A DNA stretch of 64,000 bases from Lysinibacillus sp. B2A1 (lineage in GTDB: Bacteria > Bacillota > Bacilli > Bacillales_A > Planococcaceae), in assembly GCA_002973635.1 (NCBI GenBank), contig CP027224.1, forward strand, positions 3,606,501-3,670,500, given 5' to 3'. The notes beneath the pieces were generated by a model. That model ran no database searches. It was not told where the DNA came from and saw only the letters and a program-made list of their open reading frames with translations. How positions within the stretch are numbered: the stretch's first letter is position 1; each line of letters starts with the position of its first letter. A program made the translations under genes and the position numbers. Positions 1-7,911 of the stretch are shown piece by piece.

Positions 1-1959
1 AATAGGTAAAGTAAACGTAAATTCAGAACCCTTTCCTAATACTGAACGTGCTTGTAATGTGCCTCCATGTAGCTCAACTAAACGTTTACTTATACTAAGC
101 CCTAGCCCAAATCCACCTTCAATTATGGCCTTACTAAGAGTTCCTTGTTCATAAGGCTCAAATATACGCTGAATAGTTTCATTATCTATGCCTATCCCTG
201 TATCTGAAATCACAATTTCCACCATATTGTTTTTCACATGACCAGCTATTATAACATGACCTTCATTTGTATATTTCACTGCATTATGCAGTAGATTAAA
301 AACAATTTGAATGACTCTATTTTCATCAGCCATGACTTTTGGAAAATCTTTTGGAATTTGATTTATTAACTCTACTTGCTTACCTTCCCTCATAAAATAG
401 AGCATATCTAATACGCCAGAAACAATTGTATGAATGGAAAATGATCGCAGCTGCAGCTTTGTGGTATTTTCTTTTAAGCTCATTACATCTAGTAAATCGT
501 TTAACATAAGAGACATTCGTCGCCCAACCGAAAGAACGGTTTCTAAATCCTTGATGCTATTATCACTTAGAATCGTTTCTTCTCTTTCTAAAACAGCCTT
601 CGACATGTTTAAAATCCCATGTAGAGGATTTCGTAGTTCATGGGACGTATTAGCAAGAAATTCATCCTTCAATCTGTCAGCTTCTTGAAGCTTTACAGCG
701 AGTGCCTTTGTATCTGCATACACTTGAGCATAATCTTTAAACCATAGTATTGCCAAACAAGCCATCGTGATAATAAGGTCAAAAGGATAAAAGATAACTT
801 TTATGCCTGAGGTAAGCAGCAAGAAATCCCAAGCTATATTATTCACAAACGCAATAATTGCAAGAAGTAAAAAGATGCTACTTCTAATCTCTTTAATGGA
901 TTTACGTATCATTGTAAAGATTGTAATAATCATTGGAATCGCAAAAAGCAAAATATAAAAAAGCTGAATAGTAATTAAATAGCGAGTACTCAACATTATT
1001 GCAAGCATTGATGCTACTCCACACAGGATGTTGAACCAAAATAGAGGTTTTCTTAAATAATGTGGTAGCCATTGTTTAATACCTTGAAGCAATGAAAAGC
1101 CTATGCCGACCATAGAAAGATGAACTAGTTTAAATCCCCAGTCATAATTAATGGGAAACCAATAAGACACTAATTTATCATCACTACCTAATAGATAGTA
1201 CAACATAGTGCTAAATGTTAAGAGTGAAAAATAAAGTAATCGATTATCCTTGTTTCCTACAAAATATAAAATAATAGAATAAATAGCATGTATAAGGAAA
1301 ACTAAAGCCACCATTTGCTGCATCGTTACAGAAAATTGAGTCTCTCGATTTATTACTTCTTCTTTGCCCAATTTAATGGAGCGAATGATTCCTCCATTAC
1401 GAGAATCCTTATAATTAGCAACTTGCACAATAATTTCAATTTCACTATGTCCATTTACTTCAAAAGAAGCGGAATATGGAATGTTTTTGGCAATGGTTGT
1501 ATCCGCATTTTCACCAATTTTACCTGATTTCGATAGTTGTCTACCATTCACATATATTTCAGAAGAGCTCCGAACACTTGGCACCCTAATACTGTAGGTA
1601 CTATTATCTGATGGATTAACAAGAACTTTTAAGCGATAAGAACCGTAACCATATGGAGTTACTTTCCCCTCCTGTAAAGAAGAATCCCACCCCTCTGGAA
1701 CATGTATGTATGTAAGATTTTTTCCTGTTGCTTCATTTGATGGTTTTTCATTAACTAACCACGTATAAGGGTAGAACTCCCATTCCCCGTCCAATGTAAT
1801 AGAATGATTGTCGTTAAAATTCCATTCTCGTAAGTCTATTTGTCCTTTTACTGCATAGGGTTGATTTGTATTATTTAAAATGTCCAACCAGAAAATACGT
1901 AAGCCTGTTAGTAATAGTACAAATAAACTAACAATAAGAATAATTTTCTTCTTATTCAT
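1..1959 (-). CDS. 7TM sensor histidine kinase, 3' end beyond window
   Basis: Membrane sensor kinase read on the minus strand from an ATG at 1959; the C-terminus runs off the left edge, leaving about 653 codons. In order: an N-terminal membrane anchor, an extracellular galactose-binding-like sensory region (about residues 30-210), a block of about seven hydrophobic helices (about 215-400), then a HisKA box with the phosphoacceptor in FLANTSHELRNPLHG and HATPase motifs (DTGIGI, GFGLGLS). This is the 7TMR-DISM architecture of carbohydrate or small-ligand sensors. No partner response regulator is visible; a receiver domain could follow outside the window. The family call is strong, the ligand unknown. 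Confidence 0.85.
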   Translation of the reverse strand, partial: MNKKKIILIVSLFVLLLTGLRIFWLDILNNTNQPYAVKGQIDLREWNFNDNHSITLDGEWEFYPYTWLVNEKPSNEATGKNLTYIHVPEGWDSSLQEGKVTPYGYGSYRLKVLVNPSDNSTYSIRVPSVRSSSEIYVNGRQLSKSGKIGENADTTIAKNIPYSASFEVNGHSEIEIIVQVANYKDSRNGGIIRSIKLGKEEVINRETQFSVTMQQMVALVFLIHAIYSIILYFVGNKDNRLLYFSLLTFSTMLYYLLGSDDKLVSYWFPINYDWGFKLVHLSMVGIGFSLLQGIKQWLPHYLRKPLFWFNILCGVASMLAIMLSTRYLITIQLFYILLFAIPMIITIFTMIRKSIKEIRSSIFLLLAIIAFVNNIAWDFLLLTSGIKVIFYPFDLIITMACLAILWFKDYAQVYADTKALAVKLQEADRLKDEFLANTSHELRNPLHGILNMSKAVLEREETILSDNSIKDLETVLSVGRRMSLMLNDLLDVMSLKENTTKLQLRSFSIHTIVSGVLDMLYFMREGKQVELINQIPKDFPKVMADENRVIQIVFNLLHNAVKYTNEGHVIIAGHVKNNMVEIVISDTGIGIDNETIQRIFEPYEQGTLSKAIIEGGFGLGLSISKRLVELHGGTLQARSVLGKGSEFTFTLPI

Positions 1960-2137
1960 TTATATAAATGTCAAAAAGTCCTTGCACTTTCTTTTTTTAG
2001 CACAATTTCCTTAGGCCAATTGCACCTCCTTTGCACTATTATCCTATCATGCTCAGAGATACTTTTAAATCGAAATATTTATTGCTATATAAAAATAGAC
2101 TATATTTCTATAGTCCATAACTTAATGGTAAGGTTAC

Positions 2138-2389
2138 TTATTTAACTGCTTTTACATTATGTCGATATATAACAACACTACTTATTAATCCAAGTACACC
2201 GACTAACAGAATCCATGTGTTGTTGAAAAAAAGTCCATACATTAGCATTGCACTAGCAAAAATACCACTTGAAAAGGCACTGGACACCATAGATTTTTTT
2301 GTTGGTTTAGGGAATGGAGTAGAGGTCCCCAGATTTTTATTTCCCCATTTACAAGCCGCATCCATGATTGTATACATTTTGTCTAACAT
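2138..2389 (-). CDS. Small membrane protein, unknown
   Basis: An 83-residue protein with a polar N-terminal third and two hydrophobic segments in the C-terminal half, so probably a two-helix membrane protein. Two adjacent ATG codons lie behind an AAGGGG ribosome site; the second (2389) has the better spacing. It follows another two-helix protein (2414-2644) with a short gap and both lie downstream of a TetR gene on the same strand, so the three may be one transcript. I do not recognise the family. Confidence 0.55.
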   Translation of the reverse strand: MLDKMYTIMDAACKWGNKNLGTSTPFPKPTKKSMVSSAFSSGIFASAMLMYGLFFNNTWILLVGVLGLISSVVIYRHNVKAVK

Positions 2390-2413
2390 CATTTCCCCTT
2401 CTTTCCTCCAAAT

Positions 2414-2644
2414 TTAAAATACGATGTAAGCAAAAAAAGCATTAGATAGAGCACCCAAAAAAGCTAACATTGAAATTGATAAACACATCAATCCGACAAC
2501 CTTTTTCGTCTTCTGTTCTCTATTCTTTTTTGAAATTAATATTACCCCTGAAATCAGAAGCACGAGTGCTGCAATGATATTTATCACGATAAAGAAAGAT
2601 GCTGTTTCTTTAAGAAAGTCTATAATACTCCAAAATAAACTCAT
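2414..2644 (-). CDS. Small two-helix membrane protein, unknown
   Basis: A 76-residue protein with two clear transmembrane segments (about residues 17-37 and 50-75) separated by a basic loop rich in K and R, suggesting that the loop faces the cytoplasm. A GGGAGG ribosome site lies about 10 nt before the ATG. It sits between a TetR regulator gene upstream and another small membrane protein downstream, all on the minus strand. It could be the regulated target of that TetR protein, which is inference from position only. Confidence 0.6.
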   Translation of the reverse strand: MSLFWSIIDFLKETASFFIVINIIAALVLLISGVILISKKNREQKTKKVVGLMCLSISMLAFLGALSNAFFAYIVF

Positions 2645-2682
2645 CGTTCATATCCTCCCATTTTATATTTGAAATAAAGCAT

Positions 2683-3276
2683 CTACTCAAAGATACTTGC
2701 TACCAACTGCTTAGTCATAAATTGAAATGCAGCTAGATGATCGCAGTTTTTTGAAATTCCTTCTTTACTTGCAATACTGGAAAGAAGTACGGTGAATGTA
2801 GAGAAAGCTAACTTTTCAGAAACTCTTAATTTAAGATTAGCTTGTTTTATTGCAGCTCGAAAAAGATCAGAACTATCAAAAATTAATTTTTCCTTCATTT
2901 CCTCTGATAGTTTACTGTAAAATGATGTGAAATCAACCGTTTTTACATCATAAAGAAATGGTTTGCTTTCGTATTCATCGTAAAGTTGAATAATCGCTGT
3001 TTCAAAACCAGACTTTTCAGGGCATTGTTTAATTTGCTCCATAAACTTTCCATAAATAGTATCTTGAACGTCATACAAAACTTCAAAAAAAAGCTCTTCC
3101 TTACTTGAATAAAAATTATAAAAAGTACCCGTTGATATTTCTGCCTTTTTACATAATGCACCAATACTCGTTTCTTTATAACCTGCAGAAATCCAAAATG
3201 ACATACACTCATCTTTCAATTTACTTTTAATCTGAGTTTTATCTTCTTCTGAAAAAACCTTTTTGCCCCTTGCCAT
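2683..3276 (-). CDS. TetR/AcrR family transcriptional regulator
   Basis: A 197-residue dimeric DNA-binding repressor of the TetR type. The N-terminal helix-turn-helix is clear (about residues 20-60, including GALCKKAEISTGTFYNFYSSKEELF); the C-terminal two thirds are the helical ligand and dimer domain. An in-frame ATG exists 19 codons further upstream, but the ATG at 3276 starts the usual MARGKK-like N-terminus and has GGAGA at good spacing, so it is preferred. Two small membrane proteins follow on the same strand. The ligand is unknown. Confidence 0.85.
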   Translation of the reverse strand: MARGKKVFSEEDKTQIKSKLKDECMSFWISAGYKETSIGALCKKAEISTGTFYNFYSSKEELFFEVLYDVQDTIYGKFMEQIKQCPEKSGFETAIIQLYDEYESKPFLYDVKTVDFTSFYSKLSEEMKEKLIFDSSDLFRAAIKQANLKLRVSEKLAFSTFTVLLSSIASKEGISKNCDHLAAFQFMTKQLVASIFE

Positions 3277-3308
3277 AACTGAACATCTCCTTTTTATGAA
3301 TATTTTAT

Positions 3309-3320
3309 ATGAACATTCAT
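3309..3320. promoter_or_regulatory. Possible TetR operator (inverted repeat)
   Basis: ATGAA-CA-TTCAT is an inverted repeat with 5-bp arms about 33 bp upstream of the TetR start codon, in a region of further ATGAAT/ATTCAT half-sites. TetR repressors commonly bind such sites in their own promoters. This rests on position and symmetry alone. Confidence 0.3.
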
Positions 3321-3333
3321 TTAATATATTCAT

Positions 3334-3699
3334 ATAATATCATTAAAACTGATTATAAACAAGAGATTAAAAATATGTTATTTCAGAAAAGTGCTTGTAA
3401 TAACTCGACTATCCCCTTTTCTGCTAAAGTTTTAAAGATTTCTTATTTCACTAACGGTGCAGCATTCTTGTAACCATTGCAGCATCATCGTAAAAGAATT
3501 GACTTAATGGAATAGATAAATTTAGTAAAGTAAGGGGAATTGAAATAAAAAATCAAATATTATTCTGTGTGATATTTTTATCAAGTTGTTGATTGGAAAA
3601 AAATCCGTTTATAGTTGGAAATTTTCACATGGATTTAAGCATATGCATAAATAATGAAGGATTTTTAAACTGTTCTTTTTCTAAAAAGGGAGGGGAAAA
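3334..3699. other. Intergenic region, nothing further found
   Basis: AT-rich spacer between the divergent TetR gene and the DUF4429 gene. It must hold both promoters; apart from the repeat described at its left edge I see no conserved structure or ORF. Confidence 0.5.
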
Positions 3700-4161
3700 A
3701 TGACTCAAGCTTTTGAATTTAAATCAAATGGGAAGTTTATTGTAAAAGTAGATGATTATACAGTAAAAATTCAGCCTAAGGGGTTCTCAAATTTTATCAA
3801 TAAAGGGGGCTCGAAGGGGGTAAAATCCATCCCCATTAAATCCATAACCGCTATTCAATTTAAAGAACCTGGTTTTTCTACGGGATATATCCAATTTGCC
3901 TATTCTGGATCAAATGAAACAAAAGGCGGTACATCGGCAGCTATCAAAGATGAAAACTCTATAACCTTTTTTAAAAGAGAGTTGAAAAAGGCAAAAGAAT
4001 TAATAAAGCTAATTGAAATGAAACGACATGAGAGTTTATCTCCCTCCATCACCTCACAAAGTGCAGCAGATGAAATTTTAAAGCTGAAAAAGCTAATGGA
4101 TGCAGGTATTTTAACAAAAGATGAATTTGAAGCGAAGAAAAAACAATTATTAAATATTTAA
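3700..4161 (+). CDS. DUF4429/SHOCT domain protein
   Basis: A 153-residue soluble protein. Residues 1-110 resemble the DUF4429 (PH-like) module, with beta-strand-rich sequence and the turn GFSNFINKGG; residues about 125-152 are a SHOCT motif (LKKLMDAGILTKDEFEAKKKQ), a short helical hairpin found at the ends of many bacterial proteins. A GGGAGGGG ribosome site precedes the ATG. Phage and host proteins of this build are common in Bacillota; the function is unknown, though PH-like plus SHOCT proteins may act in membrane or oligomer targeting. Confidence 0.75.
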   Translation: MTQAFEFKSNGKFIVKVDDYTVKIQPKGFSNFINKGGSKGVKSIPIKSITAIQFKEPGFSTGYIQFAYSGSNETKGGTSAAIKDENSITFFKRELKKAKELIKLIEMKRHESLSPSITSQSAADEILKLKKLMDAGILTKDEFEAKKKQLLNI

Positions 4162-4371
4162 CCATACAGAAAAGCTGAATTTTATAAGGCACTTCACTAA
4201 ACAAATGTTACATTTCATCATAAAAGTAGTGTAATGCAAATATCATCCTTACTCATCAGGATTAGTTATTCCTTAAAATACTTTTGCCTTTCAGAATTTT
4301 TAGTTGGATAAATAACACGCTTCCTTTCTACTACAAGGCATATTATAGATGATAGAAAGGAGGAATTTCTC

Positions 4372-4515
4372 ATGGGGTATTCAGGAAATGTAGGTAGTTG
4401 GAACAATGGCTGCTGTGGTGGAGGCAATAGTGGCTCTGGCTATGGCTCAACATTCGTTCTAATTGTTGTTCTATTCATTCTTTTAATTATCGTTGGCGCT
4501 AGCTTCCTTTATTAA
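4372..4515 (+). CDS. YjcZ-type sporulation protein
   Basis: A 47-residue peptide with a glycine- and cysteine-rich N-terminus ([15 protein letters not shown]) followed by one hydrophobic helix ending in VGASFLY. This is the hallmark of the YjcZ family of small sporulation-associated membrane peptides. A perfect AAAGGAGG site lies 9 nt before the ATG. It is followed by an intrinsic terminator, so it is probably monocistronic and made during sporulation. Confidence 0.88.
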   Translation: MGYSGNVGSWNNGCCGGGNSGSGYGSTFVLIVVLFILLIIVGASFLY

Positions 4516-4549
4516 TCACATCAACATTTCCAACTATTAAATAAATATT

Positions 4550-4590
4550 AGGCTTTAGTTTTGTCTATATGGATAAGACTAGAGCCTTTA
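4550..4590 (+). terminator. Intrinsic terminator after yjcZ-like gene
   Basis: Imperfect inverted repeat AGGCTTTAGTTTTGTC / GATAAGACTAGAGCCTTT just downstream of the small sporulation gene, ending in a short T run. Confidence 0.6.
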
Positions 4591-4676
4591 TTCATGAAGT
4601 TATAAGATTTTCCATTGAAATCAGTGAATAATTAGCAATCCTATATGGCACATTACATATAGGAGGTGGAAGAATA

Positions 4677-4922
4677 ATGTCTAGAATTATTGGTGTTGAA
4701 CAATCATTATCAAACGTAGAGCAAGCTTTAAAGGCAAAGGGGTATGAAGTTATTCAACTGCGGAATGAAGAGGACGCTAAAAGATGCGATGCTTGCGTCA
4801 TCACAGGCCAAGACAAAGATGTTATGGGAATTAGTGATCCGATTATTGCAGGACCAGTTATTGATGCGAATGGTCTTTCTGCTGACGAAATTCTACAGCG
4901 TGTAGACAAATATTTTCATTAA
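4677..4922 (+). CDS. ykuS: UPF0180 family protein YkuS
   Basis: An 81-residue soluble protein that matches the YkuS/UPF0180 family in full: the [19 protein letters not shown] start, the [16 protein letters not shown] centre and the short helical tail. Length is normal for the family. The ribosome site AGGAGGTGG precedes the ATG. The function is unknown in Bacillus; the fold resembles small Rossmann-like or thioredoxin-like modules. It stands alone between spacers. Confidence 0.9.
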   Translation: MSRIIGVEQSLSNVEQALKAKGYEVIQLRNEEDAKRCDACVITGQDKDVMGISDPIIAGPVIDANGLSADEILQRVDKYFH

Positions 4923-4976
4923 CAACAAATGGAGAGGTGCTGTCTTTAGTCTTTATGAACTATTGACTAGCACCAT

Positions 4977-5126
4977 CTACAATTTATATAAGTCGATTTC
5001 TTTTACAAATAATTTATAAAGAAATATACAAAAGAATGTTAGACCAACCAATAATAAAATTCCTCCCACAATGAGATAGGATAAAATGTATCCTTTTGTT
5101 ATAACAAGGAAACTCTCTGTATCCAT
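4977..5126 (-). CDS. Possible 49-residue membrane peptide
   Basis: An ATG-started ORF of 49 codons with one long hydrophobic segment (about residues 13-41) and a basic tail. A G-rich site (GGGGG) lies only about 4 nt before the ATG, so initiation is uncertain. It is on the same strand as, and just downstream of, a frameshifted small membrane gene (5146-5293), and the two could be parts of one set of small membrane genes. No family recognised. Confidence 0.35.
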   Translation of the reverse strand: MDTESFLVITKGYILSYLIVGGILLLVGLTFFCIFLYKLFVKEIDLYKL

Positions 5127-5145
5127 TGATCCCCCATTGCTGTTC

Positions 5146-5293
5146 TTAGATATTCATTTGCAGAGTCTTACCCATTTCAACACTATTTACTAATAGTATG
5201 GAACCAATGCAGATTAAAATAACTGTAAACAAGATTTTTTACATACTTTATTATTTCCTCTTGTTTCAAATGATATCCCTCCGTTTTACGCAT
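5146..5293 (-). pseudogene. Small membrane protein gene broken by a frameshift
   Basis: Reading from the ATG at 5293, about 20 codons of hydrophilic sequence (MRKTEGYHLKQEEIIKYVK) lead into an A6 run. One extra base there would continue into a hydrophobic helix (TVILICIGSILLVNSVE) ending at a stop at 5146. In the present sequence the frame is lost. The frames join naturally at the homopolymer, so this is either a recent single-base mutation or a sequencing error. The intact product would be about 48 residues with one transmembrane helix. Confidence 0.4.
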
Positions 5294-5410
5294 TAATTTA
5301 TAACATATTTCCAAATATCGATTCACAAAATATTCCAAAAATTATATATCTATAATTTCCTCCAACCAGTATTACTCGAATAAAAGCTTTAAAAAAGAAA
5401 TTCCTGCAAT

Positions 5411-5459
5411 ACACACAAAAAAACCTAGCTTCAAATGGAAACCAGGTCTTTTTGTGTGT
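5411..5459. terminator. Bidirectional intrinsic terminator
   Basis: Long inverted repeat: ACACACAAAAAAACCT and AGGTCTTTTTGTGTGT flank a loop, giving a stem with A-tract and T-tract that can act in both directions. It lies downstream of the minus-strand gene ending at 5567. An ORF drawn across it on the minus strand is an artefact. Confidence 0.7.
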
Positions 5460-5566
5460 TGTGTGTTTGTTTTTGATTACATGGCTAGTGTACCAAATCG
5501 TTCTAAACAAATTCTAAACAAGATTTAAGCCCATCATAAAGTTATTCACATGATTTCCGTTATTGT

Positions 5567-5776
5567 CTATTTTTCTTTACAAGTAAAATAATATTCACTT
5601 GTTAAATTATTATAAATTTTCAATATGACGCTGCCCCCCTTTTCATAGCATCGTGAGCTAGCCAAATCTATTTCTTTTGTATTAAAATAATGAGTTACAT
5701 TTATCAAAAAGGACATTCCTAATAAAAGAATCAGCAAAAGCCAAATGACTCCATTTAAATTTTTCTTGTTAATCAT
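5567..5776 (-). CDS. Small single-pass membrane protein, unknown
   Basis: A 69-residue protein: short basic N-terminus (MINKKNLNG), one hydrophobic helix (about residues 8-25) and an outside domain with two cysteines (SSRCYEKGG and FTCKEK) that could form a disulphide. The frame also opens at an ATG four codons upstream, but that ATG lies within the GGAGG ribosome site, which is correctly spaced for the inner ATG. It precedes a terminator. No family recognised. Confidence 0.6.
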   Translation of the reverse strand: MINKKNLNGVIWLLLILLLGMSFLINVTHYFNTKEIDLASSRCYEKGGSVILKIYNNLTSEYYFTCKEK

Positions 5777-5813
5777 TTCATCCTCCATGTTTCTTTTATT
5801 GTGAAGTAGTTTT

Positions 5814-6128
5814 TTACATTTCTTGAGGTGGTATAACCCCAGTAATTAGTAAGATAAAAAGGAATAAACCCACTAAAAGGAATATAAATGAAGCCCAGAA
5901 CATTGGGCCTACTTTCACAGTAAACCGCTCACTTTGCTGAATAAAACCCGTATGCCCGCTTACCTGAGCGTTAAAAAACCTAGACATGGCTCCCCCACTG
6001 CTTGAAAAGTAGTAAATGCCACCAGCAAATAAGATACCTGTAAAAAACATAACCTCAATTAATCGAACAGAGAAAAACGAGGCAATATAATATGTAATGA
6101 TTACCTCTACTATAAGTGTTATCATCAT
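5814..6128 (-). CDS. Membrane protein, possibly DUF3899-like
   Basis: A 104-residue protein with three hydrophobic segments: residues 3-20, 27-45 and 76-98. A hydrophilic stretch between the second and third carries SSSGGAMSRFFN. The arrangement of helix, glycine/serine turn and a phenylalanine-rich amphipathic piece is reminiscent of DUF3899 proteins, but this is a weak resemblance. The ribosome site is poor. It is followed 25 nt later by the next small membrane gene, so the two may be co-transcribed. Confidence 0.55.
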   Translation of the reverse strand: MMITLIVEVIITYYIASFFSVRLIEVMFFTGILFAGGIYYFSSSGGAMSRFFNAQVSGHTGFIQQSERFTVKVGPMFWASFIFLLVGLFLFILLITGVIPPQEM

Positions 6129-6253
6129 AATAATTACGCTTTTACCTTTTATATAAACTCCCCCTTTTTGAATGAGCTTCCTTATTCTACGAGCATATGT
6201 AAATAAAGTTTCATTTTTATAATTTTTTCCATAAATTATTACTATACAAACGC

Positions 6254-6295
6254 AAAAATTCCAGGCTCCACATCTATGTAGTACCTAGAATTTTT
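6254..6295 (-). terminator. Intrinsic terminator after tlpA-like gene
   Basis: AAAAATTCCAGG / CCTAGAATTTTT inverted repeat located just 3' of the thioredoxin-like gene on the minus strand, with T-rich flank. Confidence 0.65.
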
Positions 6296-6342
6296 ATGTT
6301 TGTTTAAACTATATGTATGTTTCTAACCATCTGATCTGTAAG

Positions 6343-6882
6343 TTAAATTTCTGAAATAAGGTTATTCAATTTCTGTTGATTGATTTGACCTTTGATTGTA
6401 TATTTTAAAACGCCTTCTGCATCAAAGATAAAAGTAGTTGGGTAATTTATGACTTCAAATGATTTTTGAAGTGCGCCATCTCCATCAAGAAAGATAGGAA
6501 AATTCAGTTTGTAATTCTCTATAAATTTTAATGCATTCTTATAACTATCATAAGCAGTTGCATTAATGGCTAATAGCTCCACATGATCTGATTTTTGGCT
6601 ATAAAACGCTTTTAAATCTGGTACTTCATCTTGACAGGGACCACACCAAGATGCCCAAAAATTAACAATTAAAACTTTACCTTTGTATTTTTTAAATGTT
6701 GTTGTCGTTTTATCAAAATTCATTAGTTTTGTATCATATGCAATTTGTTTTGAGCCATTTGCTAATTCGACCATTGAGGGATTTAGTTCTTCTTTGAAAA
6801 TTTCATCTTTTAAGGCAGCGCCAATTAAGAAAACTACTACTACTAGTGATATTACTAAACCTATAAGTTTTTTCCGTTTCAT
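6343..6882 (-). CDS. TlpA/ResA-type thiol-disulfide oxidoreductase
   Basis: A 179-residue membrane-anchored thioredoxin-fold protein facing the outside. Residues 6-22 form an uncleaved signal anchor; the thioredoxin domain follows with the active site WCGPC (C80 and C83) and the cis-proline region NYPTTF. Such proteins reduce or oxidise disulphides on exported proteins, for example in cytochrome c maturation or spore cortex formation (ResA, StoA). No cytochrome genes are nearby, so the client is unknown. AAGGAGAAG precedes the ATG. Confidence 0.88.
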   Translation of the reverse strand: MKRKKLIGLVISLVVVVFLIGAALKDEIFKEELNPSMVELANGSKQIAYDTKLMNFDKTTTTFKKYKGKVLIVNFWASWCGPCQDEVPDLKAFYSQKSDHVELLAINATAYDSYKNALKFIENYKLNFPIFLDGDGALQKSFEVINYPTTFIFDAEGVLKYTIKGQINQQKLNNLISEI

Positions 6883-7138
6883 TGTACTTCTCCTTCATTA
6901 ATTTGATTATACGCCAATTTTACAATACTTCCACTCCATATTACCTCATTTGGGTATAAAAGGTTAGATTATACATCATTAATTTATATATACTTCTTCT
7001 TTCATCATCTGTAAAATTAAAACGAAATCACTTACGCTAATTGCGAATTTTTTCGAGCTAGCTCGAAAAGCACCTCTTCAAAATCGGTGACATTTTCTGC
7101 GGGCTGAATCAAGATAAAATTTTACGAGGGTGAACAAG

Positions 7139-7692
7139 ATGGGAAGATATTTTAGTTTGTTTAAAAAGGCATGTAAAAGCCTCCATTTATGGACTTATAT
7201 CTCTAAAATGAGAGGAGGCAATTATACTTCCTCAAAATTTACTTTTATAGATTCTTTCATTAGTTGTGTTGGCGGTATGTTATGTATTTTCATCTTACTA
7301 TCATTAACTAACTTTATGAACGTACCTTGGCTTATGGCATCTTTTGGTGCAAGTATAGTCCTAGTTTTTGGAGTATGGTATGCTCCATTTTCACAGCCAA
7401 GAAATGTTATATTGGGCCATCTTCTTACGGCTTTAACAGGCTTGTCTTTTTTTTCATTATTTGGCTCAAATCCGTATGCGATAAGTCTTGGCGTTGGTTT
7501 AGGGATATTTTTAATGGCAATTACAGGATTCATACATCCACCAGCAGCATCAAATCCAGTAATTATTATGTTAGGGGCTATAGCTGGAGCTATTTGTTTA
7601 TGCCAGTGTTGATTGGAACACTGATAATCGTCTTTATAGGATTAATATTCAACAATTTAATTAAAACTAGAAAATATCCATTATTTTGGTGA
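7139..7692 (+). pseudogene. HPP family membrane protein, frameshifted
   Basis: Codes for an HPP-family integral membrane protein, named for a motif visible here as FIHPPAASNP. The N-terminal ~150 residues are intact with four or more hydrophobic helices. At a G4 run (7574-7577) the frame changes; adding one G would restore LGGYSWSYLF and continue to a stop at 7692, giving a protein of about 184 residues, typical for the family. The ATG at 7139 has AGGGTG upstream; a GTG at 7130 is also in frame. HPP proteins have been linked to nitrite transport in plants and cyanobacteria. A single-base loss or a sequencing error both fit. Confidence 0.75.
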
Positions 7693-7791
7693 AAAACAGT
7701 TTGCCATGCTGTCATTAAAAGAAAGAATCATAAAATTTTGTGTTTAACATTCATTCAAAAAATATATTGGTTCCCTATTCATTTATCTATC

Positions 7792-7847
7792 AACACAAAA
7801 TCCCACAGATAAGCAAATCGATCAGCTTTTCTGTGGGATTTTGTGTT
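7792..7847. terminator. Bidirectional terminator between convergent genes
   Basis: Perfect 17-bp inverted repeat (AACACAAAATCCCACAG and its complement) with a 22-nt loop, placed between the HPP gene on the plus strand and the SLH gene on the minus strand. Confidence 0.75.
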
Positions 7848-7911
7848 AGAAACAAATTAATATTCCTAAAGTTAGATAAAAAATTTATAGGTTATTCAAT
7901 ATTCACTTTGC

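Noticed and set aside
5298..5510. 70-codon minus-strand ORF
   Set aside because: It reads through a long terminator hairpin and has no ribosome site; composition is not coding-like.
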